Shown: piece after piece, positions 8,285 through 16,801 of the stretch
How the letters are laid out: every line of letters begins with the position of its first letter
Position numbering within the stretch: the first letter of the stretch is position 1
Source: Synechococcus sp. PCC 7336
GTDB lineage: Bacteria > Cyanobacteriota > Cyanobacteriia > Thermostichales > PCC-7336
Reading direction: 5' to 3'
Assembly (NCBI RefSeq): GCF_000332275.1
Contig: NZ_CM001776.1
Coordinates: 2,314,789-2,378,788, forward strand
Length of the DNA: 64,000 nt
Made by a program: the position numbers and the translations under genes
The notes under the pieces: model-generated
What the model was told of the DNA's origin: nothing
Seen by the model: the letters and a program-made list of their open reading frames with translations, nothing else
The model's database searches: none

Positions 8285-9586
8285 ATGCTTGAGGCATTCG
8301 AGTCAGAGAGGACATTTGTGCCCCCATTCGACCTCATTCTGCGCCGCGCCCGATTGCAAGACCATTCAGTTCCTCAAGACATCGCGATCGCCGCCGGAAC
8401 CTTTGCCGCCATCGCCCCCCGCCTCGACGCCACCGCCCGCGAAGAAATTGATTGCAGCGATCGCCTCGCTATCCCCCCCTTTGTGGAATCCCACATTCAC
8501 CTCGACTCGGCAGACACCGCAGGCGAACCCCGCTGGAACGAAAGTGGCACCCTGTTTGAAGGCATTGAAATCTGGCGCGATCGCAAGCAAAAACTGTCGA
8601 TCGAAGATGTCGAGCAAAGGGCGATCGCCACCCTCAAAACCCAAGCCGCCCAAGGCGTCTTACACGTCCGTTCCCATGCTGATGTGAGCGAATCGAGCTT
8701 GATCGCCCTCAAGGGGCTATTGGCCGTGCGGGAGGAAGTCAAAGATTGGATGAACCTGCAGGTGGTGGCCTTTCCGCAAGATGGCCTCTATGGCAGCCCG
8801 CAACAGCTCGAGCTGATGGAAGAGGCCTTGAAATTAGGCGCAGATGCGATCGGCGGCATCCCCCACTACGAACTCACCCGCGAAGACGGAGTGCGATCGC
8901 TCCAGCAGATCTTCGATTGGGCAGAACAATACGACAAACTCATCGATATCCATTGCGACGAAATTGATGACGACCAATCCCGCTTTCTAGAAGTGATGGT
9001 GGCTCAAACCCTGCGCCGCGATCTGGGCAGCCGCGTCACCGCCAGTCACACCACCGCCTTCCATTCCTATAACAACGGTTACGCCCAAAAACTGCTCGGC
9101 TCGATCCGCCGCACCCAACTCAACTGTGTGGCCAACCCCCTGATCAACATCACCCTGCAGGGGCGCACCGATACCTACCCCAAACGGCGGGGAGTCACGC
9201 GAGTCAAAGAACTCTGGCAGCAGGGAAATAATGTCTCATTGGGGCATGATTGTATCCGCGATCCTTGGTACAGCCTGGGCACTGGCAATATGCTGAACGT
9301 AGCCCACATGGCCGTTCATATCTGTCAGATGACTGGTCGAGAACAAGTCAAAGCTTGTTTGGATATGGTGACCCATAACGGAGCCAAGACCCTAAATCTT
9401 GACGATCGCTACGGAATCGCCCTGGGTCGTCCGGCTAGTCTGGTGGTGTTGGATGCGTCAGACGAGTTCGAGGCCATTCGCACTCAAGCTGCAGCCCTCT
9501 ACACCCTCAGCCACGGGCGTATCCTGGCCTGCACCCCTGCCGCTCGACCGAAGTTATTCCTGCCCGAGCCCTCACCCAGACTCTAG
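8285..9586 (+). CDS. codA: Cytosine deaminase (amidohydrolase superfamily)
   Basis: A 433-aa cytosolic metal-dependent deaminase converting cytosine to uracil (pyrimidine salvage). It aligns along its length with E. coli CodA: metal ligands in PPFVESHIHLDSA (His70, His72), the IDIHCDEIDDDQSRF block, SHTTAFHSYNNGY, VANPLINITLQGRTDTYPKRRG and the GHD..DPWY.LGTGNML block. One active-site neighbour differs: E. coli GHDDVFDPW has Asp313-Asp314, and here the second Asp is Cys (GHDCIRDPW). Position 314 is known to affect cytosine versus 5-fluorocytosine preference, so specificity may be altered. A related substrate is possible. Confidence 0.88.
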   Translation: MLEAFESERTFVPPFDLILRRARLQDHSVPQDIAIAAGTFAAIAPRLDATAREEIDCSDRLAIPPFVESHIHLDSADTAGEPRWNESGTLFEGIEIWRDRKQKLSIEDVEQRAIATLKTQAAQGVLHVRSHADVSESSLIALKGLLAVREEVKDWMNLQVVAFPQDGLYGSPQQLELMEEALKLGADAIGGIPHYELTREDGVRSLQQIFDWAEQYDKLIDIHCDEIDDDQSRFLEVMVAQTLRRDLGSRVTASHTTAFHSYNNGYAQKLLGSIRRTQLNCVANPLINITLQGRTDTYPKRRGVTRVKELWQQGNNVSLGHDCIRDPWYSLGTGNMLNVAHMAVHICQMTGREQVKACLDMVTHNGAKTLNLDDRYGIALGRPASLVVLDASDEFEAIRTQAAALYTLSHGRILACTPAARPKLFLPEPSPRL

Positions 9587-9597
9587 GAGCCCCCATC

Positions 9598-10056
9598 ATG
9601 CGCTTTGCCATGCAGGTTGCGGACGATCCCGTCAGTCGCGCAATGCTATCCCTGTTTGACGTCACCCCCTCGACAGCGTATGTCGAAATCACCGAGCACG
9701 AGTTGTTGATTCGCGAGGGAAATCTCTTTCACGAAAGTTTTCTCCTGCAAGATTTGGGCCGAGCGGGGCTAGACAATTGGAATTGGTTGATGGGACTGGG
9801 TCTCCACACCGATTTTCAAGGCACGGTCGCCCCCATTACCAGCCCCGAGAAGGTGATTGGCATTCCCGTTGCCACACCGCGATCGCTTTTCCTCCGTCTG
9901 GCAGGACCACTGGGATTTCAGGTGGACTGCAATCGCTTAGTCATGAGTTTGGCAGAGCCCGACTCGTTTTTGGTGGCGTTTAATGCCAGCTTGGCGAAGA
10001 CGACAGATTCGCTTGAGGAGCAGGAGGAAGAGTTCCAGCAGTATTCGGCAGATTAA
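9598..10056 (+). CDS. Conserved-looking protein of unknown function (152 aa)
   Basis: It starts 11 bp after codA, with GGAG before the ATG, and is probably co-transcribed. It has no signal peptide or membrane segment. The C-terminus is strongly acidic (DSLEEQEEEFQQYSAD). I do not recognise a family. The composition (many F, L, G and a central SPEKVIGIPVATPRSLFLRL) looks like a folded cytosolic protein. It converges on the phospholipase-like gene, with only 8 bp between their stops. Confidence 0.7.
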   Translation: MRFAMQVADDPVSRAMLSLFDVTPSTAYVEITEHELLIREGNLFHESFLLQDLGRAGLDNWNWLMGLGLHTDFQGTVAPITSPEKVIGIPVATPRSLFLRLAGPLGFQVDCNRLVMSLAEPDSFLVAFNASLAKTTDSLEEQEEEFQQYSAD

Positions 10057-10064
10057 AGCCCGAA

Positions 10065-11696
10065 TTACCACACCACCCGTCCCCGCAAATCCGCCAACTT
10101 TGCAGGCCCAATCCCCTCGATCGCCTCTAGATCCGACCGAGACCGAATCGGGCGAGCGCGAACAATCCGCTGGGCTAATGTCGGACCAATGCCGGGTAAA
10201 GCCTCCAACTGCTCGGGAGTAGCCGTATTGAGATTGACAACGCGACTCTGTTGTGGAGTCAGACAGCGGACGGGCTGCGCAGCATTCGCCAATAAAAATT
10301 GAGGGGGACCGAGCTGGGCGACGCTAAACAGGCGATCGAACTCGCGCGAGAAGTGAGCCGCGATTTCGGCAGAGGAGATGATAAGTAAAGTCTCGTCATT
10401 AATGCGATTGGCAGCTCGACTCCAGTTGTGGGAGCCTAAAATTACGCTAGCCCCCGGTAAAGCGGCATCGACGATCGCAAACTTGTGATGCAATTTATCC
10501 CCTTGCGGCAGTTGGGGAACTCCAATTCCATTGGCAGAAGCCGGAGCTAGCTCCAACGAGCAGTTGGCCTCCGTCCGAATATTCCAGAGGGCAAGGGTTT
10601 GGCTGAAGTCTCGATAGGCGAAGCTGCGATCGAATACCCCTCGAATGTCGATCCCTCGCTGCTGTTGGTGGCGCAAAAGCGGCGCGGCAATGTCGCGATC
10701 GCTAAACACAAACAAAGCTAAATCTACCGACTCTGTTGCTTCAGACAGTGCCCGCACAATCTCTCCGCCGCTGGTATCCGCATAGTCAGTTGCTGTCCCT
10801 CCCGGCGAAAAGTGAACCCTAATCTCCACAGCCCCCACTCGCACCCGCTGCAGCGATCGCTCCGGCTTGCGAACGCCAAACAAACTATCCGTCGCTCCCC
10901 CCGGGCCATCCCCCCACATCAAATCGAACTCTGCTAAAAACACCGCCGCCAATTCAGCACTCTCGATCGCCAGCAAATGATTGGCATTGCCGCGACTCTC
11001 GGGGCGATCGAAATCTCCGTGAATGCCGCTCAGGGTAAAGTTGGCCGAGCCCGTCACCAGCGTGCGGCCATCCACCAGCAAAAATTTGTGATGCATCAAC
11101 CCGCTGCCCTGCGACCCATCCGCGCGATCGTCAATCCAGGGCACCCCTGCCTGCTGCACGATCGCCAGTGCATCCCGCTGCGCTATCTCCTCTGGCTCCA
11201 GTGCTCCATCGCGATCGAGATCCACCAACTGCCAGTACTCGCGATATTTATCGCGATCGCGATCGTCTAACCCAGCAACCTCTGCAGGCGTTAAAGCCTG
11301 CCACGTGCGGGTATAGGTATTCTCCAAAATCAGTCGCACCTCCACACCTGCTCGCTGCCGCTCGGCCAGTGCCAGCGCAACACCCGGTAAGTTGAGCTCC
11401 TGAACGGCAATGGCGATGGAGTGGCGGGCGCGAGCAATCTCCTCGACTAAAAACGCCTCCAAATCGTCTCCATAGCGCTGAATGCCTCGATAGGGATCGG
11501 TATAAATATGAGAGCGGGCCTGATTAAAAGCAATGCGAAAATCGGGGGGTAACGGCAGGGGCGGAATCGGTTCGAATATCTCGGATTCAGGAGTCCGCGA
11601 AGGGGTCACCCAATATCCCACAGCAGCCAAGAGGGCCAACCCCAGCCCCAGTCCCACATATCGCCGCCACTGCCAACCCACCATCACCCCCGTCAC
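10065..11696 (-). CDS. Phospholipase D-like protein with EF-hand loop and C-terminal helix-hairpin-helix
   Basis: 543 aa, anchored by one N-terminal membrane helix (residues about 13-31). Two PLD-superfamily HKD motifs are visible: HHKFLLVDG at 202-210, followed by GSANFT, and a second HHKFAIVD followed by GSHNWS. Between the start of the first PLD domain and its HKD motif lies a canonical EF-hand loop, DLDRDGALEPEE (159-170). The last ~60 residues are a ComEA-like helix-hairpin-helix DNA-binding module (VNLNTATPEQLEALPGIGPTLAQRI). This suggests a membrane-tethered, possibly calcium-responsive nuclease rather than a lipase; that is inference. Confidence 0.88.
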   Translation of the reverse strand: MTGVMVGWQWRRYVGLGLGLALLAAVGYWVTPSRTPESEIFEPIPPLPLPPDFRIAFNQARSHIYTDPYRGIQRYGDDLEAFLVEEIARARHSIAIAVQELNLPGVALALAERQRAGVEVRLILENTYTRTWQALTPAEVAGLDDRDRDKYREYWQLVDLDRDGALEPEEIAQRDALAIVQQAGVPWIDDRADGSQGSGLMHHKFLLVDGRTLVTGSANFTLSGIHGDFDRPESRGNANHLLAIESAELAAVFLAEFDLMWGDGPGGATDSLFGVRKPERSLQRVRVGAVEIRVHFSPGGTATDYADTSGGEIVRALSEATESVDLALFVFSDRDIAAPLLRHQQQRGIDIRGVFDRSFAYRDFSQTLALWNIRTEANCSLELAPASANGIGVPQLPQGDKLHHKFAIVDAALPGASVILGSHNWSRAANRINDETLLIISSAEIAAHFSREFDRLFSVAQLGPPQFLLANAAQPVRCLTPQQSRVVNLNTATPEQLEALPGIGPTLAQRIVRARPIRSRSDLEAIEGIGPAKLADLRGRVVW

Positions 11697-11927
11697 TCTG
11701 GCTACAGCTTTAACCTGCCACCTTCTCGCTCCAATCCCATCAGAGCCTGGTTCAACGGAGGGTTACAGTCCGAGGGTGTTTTTCGAGGAAATCAGCAATC
11801 TTTCCGTGAGGTTTGCGATCGGTGGAGCGTGAGTCTGGATACTGGGCAGTTGGTATGTCCCAGCGCGATCGCAACGAATGACCCAAGTCCCTTCAGTTGC
11901 AGCCAGTTTGCCTCCAGCTATCCGCCA

Positions 11928-12080
11928 GCGTTTGGCCGTGGAGATCTCTCCCAAGCTGAACCTGTCAGTCATCTCGCCGACAAACACGAGGTCAGTCGCA
12001 AGTTCCTGTATCAACAATAAGAGAAAGCAACAGAAGCGCTCGAAAAAGCCTTTGCCTGCCGGGGTGACAGAGAGGTCTAG
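11928..12080 (+). pseudogene. Degenerate helix-turn-helix (transposase-like) fragment
   Basis: One frame reads DLSQAEPVSHLADKHEVSRKFLYQQ, stop, EKATEALEKAFA. This resembles the N-terminal HTH of cyanobacterial transposase-like proteins, interrupted by a TAA and then lost after a second stop at 12078. No IS ends are visible. The family assignment is by appearance only. Confidence 0.35.
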
Positions 12081-12578
12081 AATGTAGACATAGCAAGCTT
12101 TAGAGCCCTCATCCCTCTGGCATAGAATGACCGTTTGGTGGGGTTGAGGGCAGGGGGATTGCAGCTAAATACAAGAACCAGATTCGTTATCGTGACAGTG
12201 CCGGATGTCCACCAATTAATCAGATTTACTTATTAATTGGTTTTGAGATTGCCATTTTACAACTCCATGGGCGTGAACTATTATGCAACTAAGACTATCT
12301 ATCGCCCATTGAGGATAGATAAAAATCAGTGATTGTACCAACTGATTCGCTCCAGGATCCTCGCCCTTTCACCCAGTTGACATTGCAATCCGAGGACCTA
12401 ACAGCGGTGCAGCATAGTAAATCTGGAAGTCCGTATTAGGGGGAGGAAGGTAGAAATAGGAAGTCAGAGGGTAAAGGTAGTTTAGTGATTTTATGATTAG
12501 GCATCAACGATCTTGCCTCGAATCCAAGAAGAAAGGTTTATCCAGTACTAGATTTCTATATCCTGAAAAGATCGCACC
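12081..12578. other. AT-rich gene-free stretch
   Basis: No credible gene. GCCCTCA and TGAGGGC between 12105 and 12152 could pair as a loose hairpin. This region begins a compositional shift towards AT that lasts to about 13.86 kb. Confidence 0.5.
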
Positions 12579-12833
12579 ATGAGAAAACTAGACTCTGAAT
12601 TGGGCTCTGAGCTTGAAACTAGCTGGATTATCCATATCTATGGAAGCAATCGACGTTTGCTTTGTACCCTTGAAGATACGCATGCCTATGCCCTTTTTAT
12701 AGGATTGCTTTTAGGTTTTATCCTAGGGCTACTAATGACAAGAATAGTCACTCATAACGTTGAACAGCCTGCCAGGAAGTTAGAGCTAAATCCGAAAATT
12801 GTTGATGTTGTTCCTTGGCAAAAAATAAATTGA
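12579..12833 (+). CDS. Small putative membrane protein (84 aa)
   Basis: A cytosolic-looking N-terminus, one strong hydrophobic segment (YALFIGLLLGFILGLLMT, about residues 37-54), then a short polar tail. I do not recognise it. It is the only open frame of any size in an AT-rich, HIP1-free region. No strong ribosome-binding site precedes the ATG, so its reality is uncertain. Confidence 0.4.
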   Translation: MRKLDSELGSELETSWIIHIYGSNRRLLCTLEDTHAYALFIGLLLGFILGLLMTRIVTHNVEQPARKLELNPKIVDVVPWQKIN

Positions 12834-13772
12834 TTTCTATTCAATACTTAAAATTATGTGGTTATCTTGTAAAAAATGAGAGCATGGTTCAAGCATCTGC
12901 CAATTTGGGTAACACTTGCGCAACAAACTAGGCCACCTTGTCAAGATGACCAAACTCGATACCAGCAGCGGGATTATCAGGGCTATTTCATTTAAAAATA
13001 GCCCTGCTTCAGAGTTTTTGCAAAAATGATAGGCACTCTAAGTATATTACGCTCTTGTCTGCAATTGTTTATTCAACCAGGTAAGACATGCTAGATTCTT
13101 GTTTTTGACAAAAAGCTATAATTAGGCGCTGATAGTAAAATCTAACATTCCAAACGAATCAATTCCGACAAAAACCATGCTAAATTTTTATCTGCTTATT
13201 TAGATTCTTTATAGGCTACAAATATATTCCGCTCCTGCAATCTCCCCGCCACCGGCATCCTCGCGATCGAATCCCCCAAGGAAACTGGCAAAACCTTAGA
13301 CATGTGTCAGGCAGCCAATCAACTTATCATATTTTTTTTGCAAGAGGTCTAATCTGCCACCCTCGAGGCTAGGCCTCTGCTTTTGCACAACTACCTTTCC
13401 TCAAAACAGGCTTTCCCTATCCCGATAACCTTTCCTTATATATAGAGTAAAAGATCCTATCACAAATTTCCTTGCTATTTTTGCAAGCTCTGATATTCTA
13501 CACATATGGGCTAAATTTAAATGCAAAAATAATAGAGAAAACACTATGTTTTGTATGTTTATTGAGTTAATAGTTGACTTTGCACAGCAATTTTAGTATC
13601 GACATCGTCGACGATTTGATTTTCTGGTTCAATCTTGTATATACCTGGAAAATCTGCGATTGAGCACAAGCATTTGTACGGCTTTTGAGGGCAGGGAAAA
13701 TCAACTACCCAGCTTCATTAAATATATCTACAGTTGCTTGTAGACAAGTTTGAAATATCTTACGGAGGCAAT
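12834..13772. other. AT-rich gene-free stretch upstream of sbtA
   Basis: About 940 bp with no credible gene, apart from the hairpin at 12978-13006. Base composition is clearly more AT-rich than the flanks. It may hold regulatory sequence for the bicarbonate transporter, but I could not identify a specific operator. Confidence 0.5.
12978..13006 (+). terminator. Strong hairpin, terminator-like
   Basis: CAGGGCTATTT pairs perfectly with AAATAGCCCTG (11 bp, 7-nt loop), followed after 9 nt by a TTTTT run. It could end the transcript of the 84-aa gene. Confidence 0.5.
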
Positions 13773-13856
13773 ATGTCTAAGTTCCTTTCGGATTTTACGA
13801 ACCAATTGATGGTAAAGTATGCCCGCAGCAAGCCACTGCCAATGAATTACCACTGA
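13773..13856 (+). CDS. Short ORF (27 aa) with strong ribosome-binding site upstream of sbtA
   Basis: ATG follows GGAGG by about 5 nt. The peptide opens MSKFLSDFTNQLMVKYARSK and ends in NYH. Its opening recalls the SbtA start (DFLSDFLT). It could be a leader peptide or a truncated relict of a gene. It is unrecognised. Confidence 0.4.
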   Translation: MSKFLSDFTNQLMVKYARSKPLPMNYH

Positions 13857-14043
13857 TTAGTGCGATCGTTTGCGCTCGCCAGAGCGAAACTTTATCTTCC
13901 AGCACACGACGCACCGGGATGCAGATGCAATTAAGTGGTGGGTTGACTCGCTGCTCACCCGGATGCGTGGAGCCAGCCAGGATTCGAGGCCATGCTTGCC
14001 TGCCGTCCTGACCCCTAATATCCGATCGAGGAGGAATTACTAC

Positions 14044-15144
14044 GTGGATTTTTTGTCCGATTTCTTGACGCTCTTCCTGGCGAAGTTGCAGTCCCCGACA
14101 CTCGGCTTTCTGATTGGTGGTCTGCTCCTTGCCTCCCTCGGTAGCCGACTGGCAATTCCAGATGCGGTCTATAAGTTCATCGTCTTCATGCTGCTCCTAA
14201 AAGTCGGCCTGAGCGGCGGCATTGAGATCCGCAATGCCAATCTGGTGGAGATGCTGTTGCCCGCGGTGTTCGCCGTGGTAATGGGGATCCTTATCGTGTT
14301 CATCGGGCGCTACACATTGGCCAAGCTGCCGAAAGTCAAAACCGTGGATGCCATTGCGACCGCAGGCTTGTTCGGTGCCGTGAGTGGCTCTACCCTCGCC
14401 GCCGCCCTGACGCTACTGGAAACGGAAGGCGTCGAATACGAGGCCTGGGCCGCCGCACTCTATCCCTTCATGGACATCCCAGCACTCGTGACTGCGATCG
14501 TCTTGGCCAGCATTTATGTCAGCAAGCAGCGCGATACCGCAGACGAGGCTCTCAGCAAGCAGAAGTATCTCAGCAAGCAGGGCGGTACCGGCGGTACCGC
14601 AGTCGAGTATCGCAGCAAGCAGGGCGGTACCGCAGGCAAGCGGGTCAAGATATGGCCCATCGTGAAGGAAAGCCTCCAGGGCTCTGCCCTGTCGGCACTG
14701 CTGCTCGGCATCGCTCTAGGTCTGCTAACCCAGCCGGAAAGTGTCTATGAGAGCTTCTTCAATCCCCTCTTCCGCGGCCTGCTTTCGATACTGATGCTGG
14801 TAATGGGTATGGAGGCTTGGGCAAGGCTCGGCGAGCTGCGCAAGGTGGGCCAGTGGTACGCTCTATATGCCGTGGTGGCGCCGCTGCTGAATGGGCTCAT
14901 AGCCTTCGGTCTCGGCATGATTGCCCACGTCATCACGGGATTCAGCCCTGGCGGCGTCGTGATTCTGGCCACCATCGCCGCCTCCAGTTCAGACATCTCA
15001 GGGCCGCCCACTTTACGAGCCGGTATCCCGTCGGCCAATCCCTCCGCCTACATCGGCTCGTCCACAGCCGTCGGCACACCGGTTGCGCTTGCTGTGGGAA
15101 TACCGCTCTACATCGGGCTCGCCCAGACGCTGATGGGCAGCTGA
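14044..15144 (+). CDS. sbtA: Sodium-dependent bicarbonate transporter SbtA
   Basis: About 366 aa; high-affinity HCO3-/Na+ symporter of the plasma membrane, part of the CO2-concentrating mechanism. The GTG at 14044 is chosen because it gives the family start (DFLSDFL...LQSPTLGFLIGG) and GAGGAGGA lies upstream; the open frame extending 58 codons further has no homology. Landmarks: GLFGAVSGSTLAAALTLLE, YPFMDIPALVTAIV, KIWPIVKESLQG, GMEAWARLGELRKVGQWY, and SSSDISGPPTLRAGIPSANPSAYIGSSTAVGTP. The cytoplasmic loop before KIWPI is made of SKQ.../GGT... repeats. The gene is GC-rich, lacks HIP1 sites and follows an AT-rich stretch, suggesting transfer. SbtB follows 140 bp downstream. Confidence 0.96.
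   Translation: MDFLSDFLTLFLAKLQSPTLGFLIGGLLLASLGSRLAIPDAVYKFIVFMLLLKVGLSGGIEIRNANLVEMLLPAVFAVVMGILIVFIGRYTLAKLPKVKTVDAIATAGLFGAVSGSTLAAALTLLETEGVEYEAWAAALYPFMDIPALVTAIVLASIYVSKQRDTADEALSKQKYLSKQGGTGGTAVEYRSKQGGTAGKRVKIWPIVKESLQGSALSALLLGIALGLLTQPESVYESFFNPLFRGLLSILMLVMGMEAWARLGELRKVGQWYALYAVVAPLLNGLIAFGLGMIAHVITGFSPGGVVILATIAASSSDISGPPTLRAGIPSANPSAYIGSSTAVGTPVALAVGIPLYIGLAQTLMGS
14521..14631 (+). repeat. Imperfect tandem repeat inside sbtA loop
   Basis: AGCAAGCAG occurs at 14521, 14554, 14572 and 14613, combined with GGCGGTACCG units. It encodes SKQ and GGT repeats in the cytoplasmic loop, the segment that is longest and most variable in SbtA proteins. Confidence 0.85.
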
Positions 15145-15257
15145 TCCCAGACGGGTCGCGGGCTGCCGGTCCCCTGACCCGGCGACCAACGCGGCGGCTA
15201 GATCGGCGCGATAGCGCGCGGTGCTGCCGTTTTCCTGATTTCTATGTAGTTCAATGA

Positions 15258-15602
<345 letters not shown>

Positions 15603-15629
15603 CTCAAAACCCAGGAGAGCGATCGAAAC

Positions 15630-15686
15630 CGTGGGCAATGCAGAGCGGTCAAGTGGAGATTTCTCTGAGATCGCTGATTGCCCACG
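15630..15686. other. Long-range hairpin downstream of sbtB
   Basis: CGTGGGCAAT (15630-15639) pairs perfectly with ATTGCCCACG (15677-15686). Inside, CAGAG and CTCTG can extend the structure. There is no T-run, so it may act in RNA stability, as a terminator variant, or over the start of the small ORF that follows. Confidence 0.4.
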
Positions 15687-15914
15687 ATCTTAATCGATGC
15701 AGCAAAGCTGCCGAGTTCGAGCACTGAGGTGCCATCCCAATTTACGTTTCGCGGCAAACGCTATATTTGCCGACAACAGTATGCCAAACCCAACTTGCCG
15801 GCGATCGCCGAATGTCGCAGGCAACTGGACGACGGGCTGTTCTGCAGGATTGTGGAGGGGGCAACCAGGATTGGTTTGTGCTCGGCTAGCGATCGCCCGA
15901 TCGACTCACAATAA
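15678..15914 (+). CDS. Possible small protein of unknown function (up to 78 aa)
   Basis: The frame reads LPTILIDAAKLPSSSTEVPSQ then FTFRGKRYICRQQYAKPNLP, with good protein-like composition. The only early start is a TTG lying in the hairpin at 15630-15686, and no ribosome-binding site is obvious. It overlaps the end of the convergent SWIM gene by 9 bp. I do not recognise it. Confidence 0.35.
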   Translation: MPTILIDAAKLPSSSTEVPSQFTFRGKRYICRQQYAKPNLPAIAECRRQLDDGLFCRIVEGATRIGLCSASDRPIDSQ

Positions 15915-16748
15915 ATCTTTATTCTTCACCTTCACCCGCCCGTACAACTCTTCCATCACCTCAATAAACGATTTATCCTTGTGCCAAAACGGCGGATAAT
16001 CCCCCTGCTTCTTCACCACAATGGCGGGCACCGCTGCCCCATCAATACTCTCAACGGTTTGCGGCAATCGCTTTGTCCCCTGCCAAAACTCCCTCGGGCT
16101 CAACTGAGTATCTAGCTCAATCGGCTCCGGTCGGGCGAACAAAAAGGCGACCGGCTGTGGCTGCAACTCTGATTGCGCACTCAATTCCGCCGACAGTGCT
16201 CGACCCAGCGGCGACTTGACCAATTCCGCCTGCAACTCCTCCCGCGACAAGCCGCGCAGCTCGAACAGTAGAAACGGATCGCGATCCAAATGCTGAGCCA
16301 AGCGGTAACAGACCCCTGCAATATGCTTGCAAGGGCGCGACCAATCGGGACAAGAACAACTGCTTTGAAAATCGTCGAACCCACCCGGCAACAAAGACTG
16401 CCCCACTGAATCAAAACTCTCTTCGATCTCATCCGGCATTTCGTTCAGCAGCAACTTCGCCACAGACCCAGCCTTTGACGACAAATGGCGAATCACATCG
16501 GGCCAATCTTCCATGGGAATGGCAGTCAATGCCACGTTTACGATATATTTTGGCTCCTTATAAACTCCAAAATATGGGTTTACATTGCCTCGCACCGTCG
16601 CTGTAATCTCTCCGTCGCTGATATCAAACATCAAAATTCGACTGTCGCCGGAATACGATCGCCCCCGCTGCAACCGTCCGGGGTCCGCAAACTCCGACAT
16701 GGCCTCCAGAAACCGCTCCCCCCACCAAGTTCGACTCATTCTCGCCAT
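15906..16748 (-). CDS. SWIM zinc-finger domain protein
   Basis: 280 aa. The SWIM finger is visible as CSCPDWSRPCKHIAGV (C-x-C-x6-C-x-H, around residues 131-146), a zinc-binding fold linked to DNA or protein binding. The N-terminal MSRTWWGERFLEAM is typical of cyanobacterial SWIM proteins encoded next to SNF2 helicases. It lies 53 bp downstream of such a helicase on the same strand, so the two probably work as a unit in chromosome or RNA-polymerase remodelling. Confidence 0.9.
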   Translation of the reverse strand: MARMSRTWWGERFLEAMSEFADPGRLQRGRSYSGDSRILMFDISDGEITATVRGNVNPYFGVYKEPKYIVNVALTAIPMEDWPDVIRHLSSKAGSVAKLLLNEMPDEIEESFDSVGQSLLPGGFDDFQSSCSCPDWSRPCKHIAGVCYRLAQHLDRDPFLLFELRGLSREELQAELVKSPLGRALSAELSAQSELQPQPVAFLFARPEPIELDTQLSPREFWQGTKRLPQTVESIDGAAVPAIVVKKQGDYPPFWHKDKSFIEVMEELYGRVKVKNKDLL

Positions 16749-16801
16749 CTCGTACCTCCCAACTCGTCTCGATCTCCCCTCAAACGCGCCCCAATAAACC
16801 C

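Noticed and set aside
11763-12017. 84-codon minus-strand open frame
   Set aside because: No ribosome-binding site, no recognisable feature, and it lies opposite the transposase-like HTH fragment.
12834-13772. Riboswitch or operator for sbtA
   Set aside because: The AT-rich sequence gives many chance matches to loose LysR-type motifs; none was convincing.
13870-14043. 58-codon N-terminal extension of sbtA
   Set aside because: The SbtA family starts at DFLSDFL, GAGGAGGA precedes the GTG at 14044, and the extension has no membrane or signal character.
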